Below are positions 1-12,229 of a stretch of 64,000 nt of DNA, piece by piece. Source of the stretch: Perognathus longimembris pacificus (lineage: Eukaryota; Chordata; Mammalia; Rodentia; Heteromyidae); the NCBI RefSeq assembly GCF_023159225.1, contig NC_063161.1:6261580-6325579 (forward strand), given 5' to 3'. Below the pieces are notes generated by a model. The model had not been told where the DNA came from. It ran no database searches and worked only from the letters and a program-made list of their open reading frames with translations. How positions within the stretch are numbered: the stretch's first letter is position 1; each line of letters opens with the position of its first letter. The translations under genes were made by a program, and so were the position numbers.

Positions 1-316
1 GCCCTTAAAGGTGCATTGAAGAATTCCAGCCTTTTCTTTTTTTTAACTGAGTGTGACAGACTGGGCATAATGACGCTTGCCTATAATCCCAGTTTGGGAG
101 TTTGAATATGAGACAAAAAAATAGTGTCATGGTATGTTAGGTATGAAGTTGTCAGAAGGCACAAGGCAGGGAGGCATGGAGGAATGCTTCACAGAAGAGA
201 TGAGCCTCGGCTGGATCCTGAAGGACCAACTGGTGACACAGGATAGGGAAGGCAAGGGATAAGGTGCACCGGCACAGCCAGTTGGAGCTGGATACGAGAG
301 AGCATCAGAGTCCCCT

Positions 317-527
317 GGGCTGGGAATATGGCATAGTGGCAAGAGTGCTTGCCTCATCTACATGAAGCCCTAGGTTCGATTCCTCAGCACCACATATAAA
401 GAAAAGGCCAGAAGTGGCGCTGTGGCTCAAGTGGCAGAGTGCTAGCCTTGAGCAAAAAGAAGCCAGGGACAGTGCTCAGGCCCTGAGTTCAAGCCCCAGG
501 ACTGGCAAAAAAAAAAAAAAAAAAAAA
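317..527 (+). mobile_element. IDL-Geo dimeric SINE
   Basis: Full-length copy: ID-like half with GGTTCGATTCC B box, right half with CCAGAAGTGGCGCTGTGG, and an A-tail. Perfect 8-bp target-site duplications AGTCCCCT (309-316, 527-534) flank it. Confidence 0.88.
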
Positions 528-736
528 GTCCCCTTCCATTCAACTCATATGGATATGCAAGAGTTAAAGGTACTGTGGTAAAAAAAAAAAATGAGGGGCC
601 GGTGTCAAATGTCACCTACCATGTCACCATGTCTTTATTTGTTACTGTAAGAAATGCGGATTTGAGGCTGAGAGTATTTAAGTTGGAGACAGACATAAAA
701 GGATTAGATAACTGCTTAACAAAAATGTTTTGAAAG

Positions 737-975
737 AGCTGGGCACTGATGATTCACACCTGTAATCCTAATACTCAGGAGGGTAAGATCTGAGGATAGT
801 GGTTCCAAGCCAGCGCAGGGAAGAAAGTCCAAGAGACTCTTATCTCCAATTAGCCACAAAAAGCCAGAAGTGGAGCTATGGCACAAGTGACAGAACACTA
901 GTCTGCAGCACAAAAGCTCTGAAACAGCGCCTCAATCTAGAGTTCAAGCTCCAGGGCTGGAGAAAACAAAACAAA
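737..975 (+). mobile_element. B1-like/Geo composite SINE
   Basis: 7SL-like left part (CACACCTGTAATCC, CTCAGGAGGG) followed by CCAGAAGTGGAGCTATGG and a diverged Geo B-box region. Old copy. Confidence 0.7.
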
Positions 976-1396
976 AAATTCTGGAAAGCCATAGTTATTA
1001 AACAGTATAAGATGGGTGAAAACAAAGCCACCGAGGGCTATTCCGAGTAAACTATAATATATGCACATCTAAAATACCACAACTAAAATACCCCTTGATG
1101 TGATTCATATGAAAAAGAATGACAGAAAAGTAAAACAGGCTGATAGGAGGAACCAGTAGGAGGTGAGGATAACGAGGAGGATAAATTTAGGTAAATATGG
1201 CTGACATATTTGCATTATGAAAATAGAACAATGAAACCTGTTGAAACTGCTGTAAGAAGGGGGAGTGGGACAGAAGAGAGTGATGGAGGGGGAAATTTAT
1301 AGTTGATTAGGAACATATATAAGTATGGAAATATTACAATGACACTCACCCTTGTACAATTTATGCTAACATATATGCATAAGTATTTTAAAAAGT

Positions 1397-1602
1397 TTTT
1401 TTTACCAGTCCTACCCCCTAGGCTTGTTGTACTCAAGGCCTAGTCACTGTCCCTGAGCTTCTTTCGCTCAAGGTTAGCACTGTACCTCTTGAGCCACAGC
1501 ACCACTTCCAGCTTTTTCTGTTTATGTGGTACTGAGAAATCGAACCCAGGGCTTCATGCATACAAGGTAAGCACTCTACCACTAAGCCACATTCCCAGCC
1601 CT
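1397..1602 (-). mobile_element. IDL-Geo dimeric SINE
   Basis: Minus-strand copy running from a T-run through GCTTCTTTCGCTCAAGG to CCACATTCCCAGCCC. Diverged right half. Confidence 0.8.
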
Positions 1603-2351
1603 ATGCTAATTTTCTTAAAAACTGTATAGCTCTTATTCATAAATATGTAACAAAACAAATTCCAGAAATCTAAGTATTCTACATATTGAAATTTAGTGCA
1701 TAATATTGGTGGCATTTCAAACCATTGACTAAATCATTCAATCCAGTTGGGAAAGTATTTTAAAAAGTTAGATGCTGTGGACATTAAATCTAAAGTACAC
1801 TGGAATATGATAAAGTATACAGGATTCTAGACAAAGACAGAGAAACCAAAAGAGGATACTCTTAGGAAAGAAACACAAAGGTGCAATGCCTATGTGCCTC
1901 TTTATATTTATATAAAATCATGTGTGTGTATAAATGAACTCCAAGATATATAGAGAAACAAAAGATCTTTTTTACATTTTTTATTTTTTGATGATTCTGT
2001 CTTCTTTATGTATGGTGTACTTACATGTATACCTTTGGGAGGGTTGAAGGGAGAGTACAGAACTTAAGGGAAAAAACGTGAAAGGTACAGCAGTGGAGCT
2101 CACTGGACACTGATGAAAGTGAACTATACAACTTGTTGGTGGAGATGGAAGGAGGGACTGACAGTGAGGGAAGGAAAGACATTGTATGAAAGGAAATGTA
2201 CTGATTACCTGAGTCGTGTACCTATAACCCCTCTGTGCACTGTTTTTATAATAACAAATAATAATTTTACAAAGATCCAATCCTCTTGTATACAACAGAA
2301 AAAAATCAATTTAGAGTTTAGACAATGAACTCATAATAATTTGTTAATTTA

Positions 2352-2446
2352 ACTGGTTTTTGCCTGGCCTGGCCTCAAATGTGTTGCCCCTGACCTCCAC
2401 CTCCCTGGCAGCTGGGACGTCAGGTATGTTCCAGCACACCTGGCCC
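2352..2446 (-). mobile_element. B1-like SINE fragment
   Basis: Minus-strand 7SL-like segment ending CCAGCACACCTGGCC; left unit only. Confidence 0.4.
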
Positions 2447-3106
2447 CAATTATCCAGTTTTCAGCTCCCTGACTGTTCTTTCTCCAATAGTTTGCCTTTG
2501 CCCAGCCTTACAGAGTTTCACCCTAAAGACTGTCATTCAAAGGGAGACACACCCACTCAATATACATTTAATTTTAAGTTCTTTTGACATTTGAAGCTCC
2601 TTCCTCTCTGGTATTTTATCCTTAAAAGTTAGAGGTACCTGCACCCTCAAACTCTGGCCACTACTCAAATTCTTTAGCCTACTGTTTCCTATCTAGATTC
2701 TCTTTTTCCCAGCGCTGAAGTCTGAAAAGTGCCCCCAAATAGAAAACTTTAGTTTTAGCCCTTCAAGGACTCACATCTTTGATTCCCTTCTCTCAGGTAT
2801 CACAGTGTTAACTGTTGTCCAATGTCTGAAATAGTTGTTATATACTTTGTCCAATTTTCTGGCCGATTACAATGAAAGGGAACCCTGAACTTGGACTTCA
2901 AGCCTCCAGTATAAGATACTTGGTTATACCAGGTAGTTCAGCCATTTCTTAGGGAAGAGATGAACAAACCTAAGAAAGACATCAGACCCTTGGTTAGAAA
3001 CAACACAAGTTAGACATCTTTACATATACAACAGAAAAAGCATATTTTAAATACTGCAAGAAAATAAATGTCCATCTAAAGTTCAATACCTAGGAAAAAT
3101 GAGAGA

Positions 3107-3215
3107 AGCCAGGCATGCCTGAAGCCTAAAGCACTTGGGAAGCTGAGGCCCAAGGATCACTCGAGACCAGCAGTTTAAGACCAGACTGGACAATAAAGCA
3201 GACCTCATTTAGAAA
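3107..3215 (+). mobile_element. B1-like monomeric SINE
   Basis: Contains CACTTGGGAAGCTGAGGC and GACCAGCAGTTTAAGACC in B1 order, with no Geo half. Confidence 0.6.
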
Positions 3216-3226
3216 GAGGGATGAGG

Positions 3227-3418
3227 GGCCAGGAATATGGCCTAGTGGCAAGAGTGCTTGCTTTGTATACATGAAGCCCTAGGTTCAATTCCTCAGCACC
3301 ACATATATAGAAAAAGCCAGAAGTGGCGCTGTGGCTCAAGTGGTAGAGTGCCAGCCTTGAGCAAAAAGAAGCCAGGGACAGTGCTCAGGCCCTGAGTTCA
3401 AGGCCCAGGACTGGCAAA
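3227..3418 (+). mobile_element. IDL-Geo dimeric SINE
   Basis: Copy ending GGACTGGCAAAAA; its A-tail grades directly into the purine microsatellite that follows. Confidence 0.85.
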
Positions 3419-3431
3419 AAGAAAGAAAGAA

Positions 3432-3468
<37 letters not shown>

Positions 3469-3471
3469 AAA

Positions 3472-3529
<58 letters not shown>

Positions 3530-3605
3530 AGGAAGGAAAGGACGAAAGAAAGAATGGAAGGAAGGAAGGAAGAAAGGAAGACAGACAGACAGACAGACAG
3601 ACAGA
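3419..3605 (+). repeat. GAAA/GAAG/GACA purine microsatellite
   Basis: About 187 bp of almost uninterrupted purines: GA-rich start, a long (GAAA)n core, (GGAA)n and a terminal (GACA)n. It grew from the tail of the preceding SINE. Open frames on the minus strand through it are artefacts. Confidence 0.95.
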
Positions 3606-3660
3606 CTGAGAGAATTTGCTGCAGCCACAACTTTACAAGGTAAAATACTGGAAGTACTTT

Positions 3661-3855
3661 AGCCAGGTGCCAGTGGCTCAGGCCTGTAATCCCAGCTACT
3701 CAGTGTGCATTCTACCCCTTTGAGCCACAGCACCACTTCTGTTTTCTGATGATTAATTGGAGGTAACAGTCTCATGCTTGAGGTGGCTTCAAGCCATGAT
3801 CCTCTGATCTCAGCCTCCTAAGTAGCTAGGATTTAGAAGTGAGAGTCTGGCCTAG
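3661..3855. mobile_element. two SINE pieces joined head to head
   Basis: 3661-3703 is the start of a plus-strand B1-like unit. At 3704 it changes abruptly to the minus-strand Geo/B1-like composite (GAGCCACAGCACCACTTCTG to 3855). Confidence 0.55.
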
Positions 3856-3869
3856 ATTTTATTTTACTT

Positions 3870-4069
3870 TTTTATTTTTTGCCAGTCATGGGGCTTGGAC
3901 TTAGGGACTGAGCACTGTCCCTGGCTTCTTTTTACTCAAGGTTGGCACTCTACCACTTGAGCCATATTGCCACTTCTGGCTTTTTCTGTTTATGTGGTGC
4001 TGAGGAATTGAACCCAGGGCTTCGTGTATGCAAGGCAAGCCACTCTACCACTAGGCCATATTCCCAGCC
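3870..4069 (-). mobile_element. IDL-Geo dimeric SINE
   Basis: Full minus-strand copy. The duplicated target CCTAGATTTTATTTT flanks it at about 3852 and 4070. Confidence 0.85.
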
Positions 4070-4912
4070 CCCTAGATTTTATTTTTTTAGTTCTCACATT
4101 AGCTGATACAGGTCAGTCTAGAGAAAGCTGGATGCTCCTATTCAATAAGGCATATATTACATTATGCACATCTTATATCTCTCCTCCTTGCTATTATTAT
4201 CTCAAAGCTCTTCAGAAAGGAGCGTGGAAAAAGCAAACTATGAGTCTTCATATAAACTCAGCCAAGTGCAGGAAGAATCCGGCAGGGTTGTCACATGACA
4301 GAGACAGCTGCCTAAGGTATCAAGCTTTGTGGAGAAGTGTCCTAATTTCTTCTAACTGGCCTGTACAGAACAGATTTAATCTCATATCCTGTTGAAAAAA
4401 AAAAAAAGAAAGTAGGTTTCATTTTCTGAGAGTGACAAAAGCAACCAAACTCGAAAGCTAAGAAAGTAAACACAGTTCACATAATTCCCGATTCACATTC
4501 CCAAATCCAAACACTTCTCAGAACCCAAAGTTGTCAGTGATTCATTTGGTAGCAAAACTATGTGAATTTAACCAGCAGCAAAATCTGATCTGAATTGAAG
4601 TAAGTCTACCCATTTTAGCAAGACAAGTTATACCTTGGCTGCCAAAATATTAATATATTTAATTATAAATACTGCCCCTGACCTGACAGGGGCATTATAT
4701 AATATATGGTAAATACATCTTATTATGTTTCAAAAAAAACCCTGATTCTAAGACACACAGATAAGGTCCTTGGAGTTTTCAGTAAGATCTAATTTTTTTA
4801 AATAGTTGTCAATGTCCACTGGGATATGTCATTTAAATATATTTGCACAAATGCTTTTCCTAAAACTAGTCAGTATTCAAATATCCTATTTTAAACTTTT
4901 ATAAGATAAAAC

Positions 4913-5035
4913 AGGGCTGGGATGTAGCTCACTGGCAAAGAACTTGCCTAACAAACAAGTACAATGTTCTGGGTTTAATCCCCAATACCAAAAAACAAAA
5001 GACCCCCCCCCCCCAAAAAAAAGCACAATTAAAAA
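4913..5035 (+). mobile_element. ID-like monomer with A/C-rich tail
   Basis: GGGCTGGGATGTAGCTCACTGG A-box region and GGGTTTAATCCCC B box, without a Geo half. A 12-C run interrupts the tail. Confidence 0.7.
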
Positions 5036-5041
5036 AAAACT

Positions 5042-5262
5042 CAGCCAGGTGCCAGTGGCTCATACTGTAATCTTACTCAGGAGGCTGAGATAGATCTAAG
5101 GATCACAGTTCAAAGTCAATCCCAGCAGAAAAGTTCCCATGAGACTCTTATCTTCAATTAACCCCCCAAAAACCAGAAGTGGTGCTATGGCTCAAAGTGG
5201 TGGAGTACTGGCCTTGAGAAAGAAGTTCAGGGACAGCGCCCGGGCCCATAACCACCAAAGGG
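5042..5262 (+). mobile_element. B1-like/Geo composite SINE
   Basis: GCCAGGTGCCAGTGGCTCA start, CAATTAACC junction, Geo half truncated after GGGCCC. Confidence 0.75.
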
Positions 5263-5274
5263 GGTGTATTAATT

Positions 5275-5632
5275 AGCCAGGATCTGGTGGCTCCTACTTG
5301 TTTTCCTGGCTACTAAGGGGGGGGGGTAAGATCTGAAGAATCACGGTTCAAGGCCACCCCAAGCAGAAAAGTTCTAGAGAGTCGGTGGGTGCTTACACCT
5401 ACAATCCTAGCTACTTAGGAGGCTGAGATTTGAGAACCACAGTTTGAAGACAGCCTTGGCAGAAAAATCCATGAGACTCTTACCTCCAATTAACCAGCAA
5501 AAAGCTAGAAGTAGAGCTGTGGCTCAAATGGTAGACCATTATTAGCCTTGAGTGAAAATGCTAAGGGATAAAGACCATGCCCTAATCAAGCCGCAGGATT
5601 AGTGCTCGCACACACACGCGCCCCCCCCCCCA
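5275..5632 (+). mobile_element. two tandem B1-like/Geo SINEs, the first truncated
   Basis: 5275-5375 carries only the left unit. A second unit begins at about 5385 (GGGTGCTTACACCTACAATCC) and runs through a Geo half to a CA/C-run tail at 5610-5632. Confidence 0.65.
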
Positions 5633-5654
5633 TTATGAAATTAAAGAAAATCAA

Positions 5655-5735
5655 GGTGTTAATAGTTCAGGTACAACACTTTCCTAGCACACAGGAGACC
5701 CAGTTTGATACTCAGCACTGCCCCAAAAATTATTT
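5655..5735 (+). mobile_element. degenerate ID-like monomer
   Basis: ID spacing is preserved (TTAATAGTTCAGG, TTTCCTAGCACACAGG, CAGTTTGATACTCAG). Old copy. Confidence 0.45.
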
Positions 5736-5837
5736 TTAATATCAAGATTAAAAGTTGAAAAATCTAAGGATGTTAAACCATAATTTTAATATATGCTTCC
5801 CTTCCTCCTTGCTTCCCACTCCCTTCCTCCTTCCTTC

Positions 5838-5915
5838 TTTCATATTGAGTCTAGAATTCAGGTTACTTTATTCATGCTAGGTAAGCACTCTACCATTAAG
5901 CTACCTCCCTAGTTG
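5838..5915 (-). mobile_element. degenerate ID-like monomer
   Basis: Minus-strand ID remnant with GCTAGGTAAGCACTCTACCA and AGCTACCTCCCTAG. Confidence 0.45.
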
Positions 5916-7502
5916 AGGCCCATGTATTTTTTGTAAAGTTCTTCTGTTCCAGAACAGGGGTGATAAGAGTTAATAGGATGCTAAGGTGATAAATACCAAT
6001 ACTGCGGAAAGAGAATTTAAGCTCTTCTCCTTCAAAAAAGAATTTTACCCAGTGATTTAGGTAGCACATAAGGCTACCTAGCACACAGTGGCAGCGTGCA
6101 TGCCAATTTACTAGGATCTAGGGCTACCCTTTGGTTAATAATAAGATAATGCAGCCAAGTGGAAGGCAGCTGTCTGAACAAGGCCATGCATGCCATGATA
6201 GCTACAGTGTGCACAAGATGCAGATAAGGGCTCATGCTACTGCGACTCGGCATAACTTGCTTTTAATTAAATGTGTGAGGATATTAATTATGTCGTGCAG
6301 ATATCCCAAACTAATTTTACATACTTTATGTCATGCAATGTATTTATCAGTGATCTCAGATTCCTTACACAGAAATTAGTTGACTATTGTTTTAATAAGA
6401 GTAGTAGTTAAAAAATAAGCCTATTCAAACATCATTTTATCAAGTGGGAAAGAGAGTATCACGTAATTGTTCAGAAAGCTTGCAAACAAGCAAGTTGAGA
6501 ATAAGCTAGAAATGTAAACCAATGATACTAAATATGTTCCAGCAAATATAAAGGAATATTCAATGTGACTTTTCAAGGTACACACTCCTAAGAGATTTTG
6601 TGCTTATCTGAAGCATTCTGCAATTCCTGCTTTGTTTACAAACTAGTTAAAAATCACACAAGGAAATATCTATTACTCTGAATTCATTTTGGACTCCAAA
6701 CAATTATCCAGATGAAAATATCATTCAATCAGACTCAAAAGGTGATTCTTACTTTCTCCCTAAAGTCAAATCCAACTGTGAAATAATGAATAATTTCCCT
6801 TATGGAAATTCTGAAAATCATCTCATGTGCTCCAAGGGACTCCTGAAGAATTCTTCAGATGTCTTAAGAAAAGGCCAAACATACACACTCTCAGAAAAGA
6901 TGGAGCAACATAGACTAAATTTATCTTTACACCTGAAATAACTAAAAGCATGGTCAAATGCAGAAAGCAACAGTTTTCAAGGTACTGGGCATTAGGAAAC
7001 ACAGGACAGCGATCCTGAACAGGTGGAAACAAGCAAGGGCAGAGTTTGCCTCTTGGGAAAAGTTTCCAGGCCACAAAAGAGTAAGAAGAAACTCAGGTGA
7101 AGTTCAAAGATCTCCTTTACTGAAGGGACAGAACTGGACTCTGGGAAGGCTGAGCCGTGCAGACTATAAGGGCTCAATTCTAGACAGGAAAGAATGCCAC
7201 AGAGAAAGCACTCCAGAGTCTGCGGAAGACCCTCTGAGTATTCATCTCAGTACCAAAACAGCATCTGGATGTGAGAAAATTCCTACACGCTGGGGAACTG
7301 GCTATCTCAAGGATCAGAGAGAATGATCCTCACAACTCACACAAGGACAGGAATGCTGCCTTATCTCACCAGCCACAACACAAACCCAATGAGGTAAAAT
7401 TTACCGTGTTAGCATCCAATTAAAAAAAAGAAAAAAAGATATGAACTTGGATGAAATAAAAGAACAAGTCCATAAAAAAAAATACAAACTACCAAACTGA
7501 TT

Positions 7503-7745
7503 TAAGAGTAGTTGCATGCCAATAGCTCACACCTGTAAATCCTAGGGTCTCAGAAGGCTGAGATCTGAGGACTACAATTCGATGCCAGTCCACCAGGAAA
7601 GTCCAAGAGACTCTTCTCTCCAAACTTAACCATCCAAAAGCCAGAAATGGAGATGGCTAATGTGGCAGAGTGCCAACCATAAGTAGAAAAGCGAAGAGAC
7701 AGTGCCTAGGCCCTGAGTTCAAGCCTTAGTACTAGCAGTAAATAA
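7503..7745 (+). mobile_element. B1-like/Geo composite SINE
   Basis: Left unit with CACACCTGTAAATCC, Geo half ending CCCTGAGTTCAAGCC. Diverged. Confidence 0.7.
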
Positions 7746-8084
7746 ATATTAAAAAATTATAAATGAAAATAAGAAACAATTTTAATAGGTCTATAATAAA
7801 CTGAATCCTTATTTTTTAATTTCCTGTAAAGCATGGAACCAGATAATCACATCAATGTTCTATAAAAATTTTAAAGAGAAATGCATTATTTACAAACTCT
7901 TCAAATAAATAAGCAGAGAATATTTCTCAACTCATTCTGAGTTATTTTGATAGCAAACTAGAAAATGATGTCACAAGAGAATAAAACTACAGACTAGTAT
8001 TTCTTATGAATGCAGATGAAAAAATCTTCAGAGAACAAAATACCAGCAAATCAAATATAATAATCTGTAAAAAGGATCATTTAC

Positions 8085-8490
8085 CCAGATGCCAGTAAAA
8101 GCCAATTCAGTCCATGAGATTCTTTTTTTAAATTTTTTGTGCCAGTCCAGGGGCTTGAATTCAGGGTGCTTTCCCTGAGCTTTTGTGCTCAACACTAGCA
8201 TTCTACCACTTGAGCCACAGCTCCACTTCTGACTTTTTGGTGGTTAAAGATAAAAGTCTCACCAACTTTCCTGCCCTGGCTGGCTTTGAACCACAATCCT
8301 CAGATCTTAGCTTTCTGAGTAGTTGCAACTGCAGGCATAAACCACTGATACCCAATACTATGAGATTGCTATCTGCAATTAATCACCAAAAAGTCCATGG
8401 AGGTATGACTCAGTGAGCCTAAAGAGCTAAGGGACAGCACACAAGACTTAATTTCAAACCCCACCCAGTATAGGCACAGGCACACAAAAA
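8085..8490 (+). mobile_element. B1-like/Geo SINE split by an insertion
   Basis: The outer plus-strand copy is broken at 8121 and resumes at 8347. The inserted SINE (8128-8345, minus) is flanked by ATGAGATT on both sides. Confidence 0.6.
8128..8345 (-). mobile_element. B1-like/Geo SINE nested in another SINE
   Basis: Minus-strand composite with its T-run at the left edge. Target duplication ATGAGATT at 8115-8122 and 8359-8366. Confidence 0.65.
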
Positions 8491-9411
8491 ATTCTCATTC
8501 ATCATAATCATTTGAAATTTGCAGGATACAAAGGTGGTTTAATTAATGCAACACATTAAATTAATAGACTAAATAACACTACTTGATTCATCTCAATAAA
8601 TACAGAAAAGATACTTGACAGTATTCAATACCATATAAATTAGGGGTACTGAAACTAAAAATGTAAAGAAATTTTGGAAAACTAAGAATGAAAAAGAACT
8701 TCCTCGACGTAATAAAAGACATCTTGTAATTAAAAAAAAAAGACCCATGCAAACATATTAGTGATTGACACACTTAGTGGTAACCTTTACAGCTGTAACA
8801 AGAGAAAGATACTCAAGTTTGCCACTTCTGTTGACACTGGACTGGAGGTTCTCACCAGATCAATAAAGCAGAAAACTAGACAGAGTATCTGGACTTAAAA
8901 GGAAGAAATAAAGCATGTTTATAGATAATATATTTTTATGTATAAATCTAGTGAGAAACTACTAGATGTAATTGAGTTCAGTAAGGTTACTGGATATTAG
9001 ACTAATATACAAAACTACTTCTATTTCTATACATTAGTAACAAACCACAAATGAAACAGAAAAATATTTTATTTAAACTATCATATAGGAATAAAATGAA
9101 CATGTAGGAATAAATATAAAAAAGCACCAACTTATGCTTTGAAGACACAAAACACTGCTGAAATTAAAGATAACTTAAATAAATGAGTAGTCAACCTAGG
9201 ATCAGAATTTTACTAAGATGGCATACTCACAAACTAATCTACACAATCAGCATAATCTCTATCAAAATCCAAGTTTATTTTCATGAAATTGAGAAATTTA
9301 CCCTGAAATTGAAATTCAAGTAATCCATAATAAACAAACAATTTGAAAAAGAATGAAGTTGAAGGATTCATATTCCCTAACTTGAAAACTCGTTACACAT
9401 CTACAATAACC

Positions 9412-9530
9412 AGATGCCTATAGTTCCAGATAAGAATTTAGGAGGCTGGGGTGGGAGAATGCCATGAGCCTAGGGTTCAAGGTCAGCTCCTCAAGGAGAT
9501 GAGACAAAATCTCAAACAACAAAAATTCTA
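9412..9530 (+). mobile_element. B1-like monomeric SINE
   Basis: GGAGGCTGGGGTGGGAG and GGGTTCAAGGTCAGC in B1 order, inserted in the L1 fragment. Confidence 0.5.
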
Positions 9531-9805
9531 ACACTCAATCTGCTGTGGCACCATCATAAGGACAGACCATATAGACCAATTTAATAGAATTGAGAATGTA
9601 GAAATAAACTCCCAATTACAACCAATTCCACAAAAGTGGCTAGACAACTATATGATAGGAAAAGAATCATCTTTTGAACAAACATTGCTTGAAAAATTAG
9701 TTCTCCACATGCAAAAGAATTAAATTGGACTCTTTTACATTCCATATGCAAAATTATTCAAAAATTTCCTAGACACAAATGGAAGAGCTAAAACTAGGAA
9801 ACTTT

Positions 9806-10035
9806 TTTTTTTCTTGGTTGTGGGGCTTGAACTCAGGGCCTGGGTGCTGAGCCTCTCTGTGCTCAAGGCTAGCGCTCTACCACCTGAGCTACAGCACTAC
9901 TTCCAGTTTTTGTGTGGTTAATTGGAGGTAAGAGTCTCATGGGGACCTTCCTGCCAGGGCTGGTTTCAAATCATGATCCTCAGATCTCAGCCTCCTGAGT
10001 AGCTAGGATTATAGAAATGAGTCACCAGTGCCTGC
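9806..10035 (-). mobile_element. B1-like/Geo composite SINE
   Basis: Minus-strand copy, GGGGCTTGAACTCAGGGCC through CAGCCTCCTGAGTAGCTAGG, inserted in the L1 fragment. Confidence 0.8.
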
Positions 10036-10911
10036 TCTATGAAACTCTTAGAAGAACCAGAGTAAATCTTTGTGACCTTACACAGTCTTCATACACGATG
10101 CCAAAGGTACAGACAACAAGAGGAAAAACATAAATTTGACTTTATCACAACTTAAAACTGTTATATGCTGAAGGACCTTATCAAGAAAGTGGAAAGAGAA
10201 TCTAAGAACAAGAGAAAAAATTTCAAACACATCGCTCTTTTATTATCCCCTCAATGGTGAGGCCTGAAGCAAACACAATACCACTGTGCTTCACCCTCAA
10301 CCAAAAGCATATATTAAATAAATAATCTACATCTAGAGAATATGAACTTTTACAGATAATAAGACCAGAAACATAACTTAAAAATGAGCAAAGGGCATAA
10401 GAGATATTATGCCAATAAAGCCATATAAATAAACTAATAAGCACACAAAAAGATGCTTAACATCATCAGTCTTCAATGAAATGCAAATCAAAACTACAAG
10501 ATTCCATTTGATATCGTGTACGACAGCTGCAACTTTTAAAAGGTCGACAATAAGTACTGGATATAGAGAGATCTGCACTCATTGCTGGTGGGAATATAAA
10601 ACGGTTCAACCTTTTTGAAAAAGTCTGGTAGCTACTCAAATAGTTAACTTAAAGCAAAAATAGTACTTGGTTTGAGGCATGGCTCCACTGTGCAAACCTC
10701 AGGATAGTAAACAACAACACTGTATGTAGAGATTTATAACACATAAAAGCAAAATAAATAATAACAAAACACTTTGAAGGTGTGAAGTGGAGATATAAAG
10801 TATTTGAAGATAAGACTTTATTTAAAGATAGACTTTGAAGACATCCACTATCACTTAGTAAAGTAATAAGAACAAAGAAATATACCTAATTTGTCCAAAA
10901 AGATAAAAATG

Positions 10912-11010
10912 AAGGCTGGGGATATAGCTCAGTGGTAGTGTCTGCTTAGTATGTTTAAGGCCCTGAGTTCAATTCCCAGAACCTAGAACCACCTAAAAAA
11001 AAAAAACCAC
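10912..11010 (+). mobile_element. ID-like monomer
   Basis: GGCTGGGGATATAGCTCAGTGG and GAGTTCAATTCCC with an A-tail. Close to a typical rodent ID. Confidence 0.75.
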
Positions 11011-11035
11011 AATAAAATAGAACTCAATAAAAAGA

Positions 11036-11145
11036 AGGCAGATAAACTAGGCATGATCGTAGCACTCAGGACTCACAAGCAGAAAAATAGTTAATTTGAA
11101 GCCAGCCTTGGATACATAGTAAGAACCTGTCTCCAAAAGAAATAG
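11036..11145 (+). mobile_element. B1-like monomeric SINE
   Basis: AAACTAGGCATGATCGTAGC start and GAAGCCAGCCTTGGATACAT, ending in an A-rich tail. Confidence 0.5.
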
Positions 11146-11938
11146 AGGAATCAAAAAAGACTATGACACTCACAATACAAATAGCAAGAGAGCATGTTAA
11201 AACAAATCATATCTCACCATATCAAATGGAAATTATTCATATTTTTGCAGAAATATTTAAGGCAATTTATGGCACTGAATACCTATGTTGAAACAAAGTT
11301 CTCAACTCAGCTCCTACCTTTGAGAAGTTAGAACAAATGGAAATGAGTCAGAAAAGTGGAAGACAAATACAAGAGTAGAAACTAATGAAGTAGAAAACAC
11401 AGAAATAGGAGGGGGGAAAAAAAATCAATGACATTCTAAACCCATCATTTAAAAACCAGGAACAGCAAAGATCACCCTCTGAATAAAAGAAAAAAAAAAG
11501 AGATTGAAAAGTTATCTTTGAAATTAAAAAGTAGCAGATACACTCAAAGAATATTGTAGAGATTTGATCCTTCTGTGAATCCTGTGATAGAAGGATGTAT
11601 GGTGGTGGGGCAAGAGGCAGGCAACAGAATAATGCTGGAATGATAGAATTATGAGGAAATAGTATTATCCTGGAAGCTTTGGAATGAATTTTAAAATGAC
11701 TGTACTCAGCAGAAAACTCAATTGCTTCCATGTGTCTCCTCTCCAAGGGCCTGGTTTTACTATGATACAAATCAGGTCATGTACATTTTCACATTAAACT
11801 GTTTTGTTAAACCAATGAAAGCAAAAACATTCTTTGCAAGGAAAAACAACACTAATACATTTCCAGATAACGACAAAAATAAGAACCACAACTTATTATT
11901 AGGAGAGAAGCAATATCTCTACAAACCGTATTGATATT

Positions 11939-12190
11939 AAAGCCTGGCAGGGAGCTTGTAATCCTAGCTACTCAGGAGGCTGAGATCTGAGGATCATGGC
12001 TGAAAGCTGGCCTAGGCAGGAAAGTCCATCACACTCTTATCTCCAATTAACCACCAGAAAACCAGAAGTAGAGATGTGGCTCAAAGTAGTAGAACACTGA
12101 CCTGGAGCAAAAGAGCTCAGGGATAGCAACCAGGCCAGTAGGTTCAAGCACCATAACCACCACCACCACCACCAACAACAACAACAAAAA
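11939..12190 (+). mobile_element. B1-like/Geo composite SINE
   Basis: Complete copy whose tail has become (CCA)n/(CAA)n at 12155-12190. Confidence 0.8.
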
Positions 12191-12229
12191 GCCTGGTGGG
12201 GGAACATTATAAACATTGTCTTGCCACTA

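Larger units (their letters stand above)
8500..10720 (+). mobile_element. old L1 fragment (ORF2 reverse-transcriptase region to 3' end)
   Basis: Collinear, degraded L1 ORF2 sequence. It starts with the TTCATCTCAATAAATACAGA block (the IDAEKAFDKIQ region) and continues through GAAAACTACTAG and CTATCAAAATCCAAG blocks to CATTGCTGGTGGGAATATAA near 10590. It is interrupted by a B1-like monomer (9412-9530) and a composite SINE (9806-10035). All frames are broken. Confidence 0.7.

Noticed and set aside
3385..3630. Leu/Ser/Phe-rich minus-strand frames resembling repeats of LSFF
   Set aside because: Translation of the GAAA/GAAG microsatellite.
6958..7326. 122-codon plus-strand frame
   Set aside because: No homology recognised and no splice or promoter context; chance frame in intron-like sequence.
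10912..11010. tRNA-like A and B boxes suggesting a tRNA gene
   Set aside because: This and similar sites have ID-SINE bodies and A-tails and lack an anticodon stem or acceptor pairing. They are tRNA-derived SINEs.
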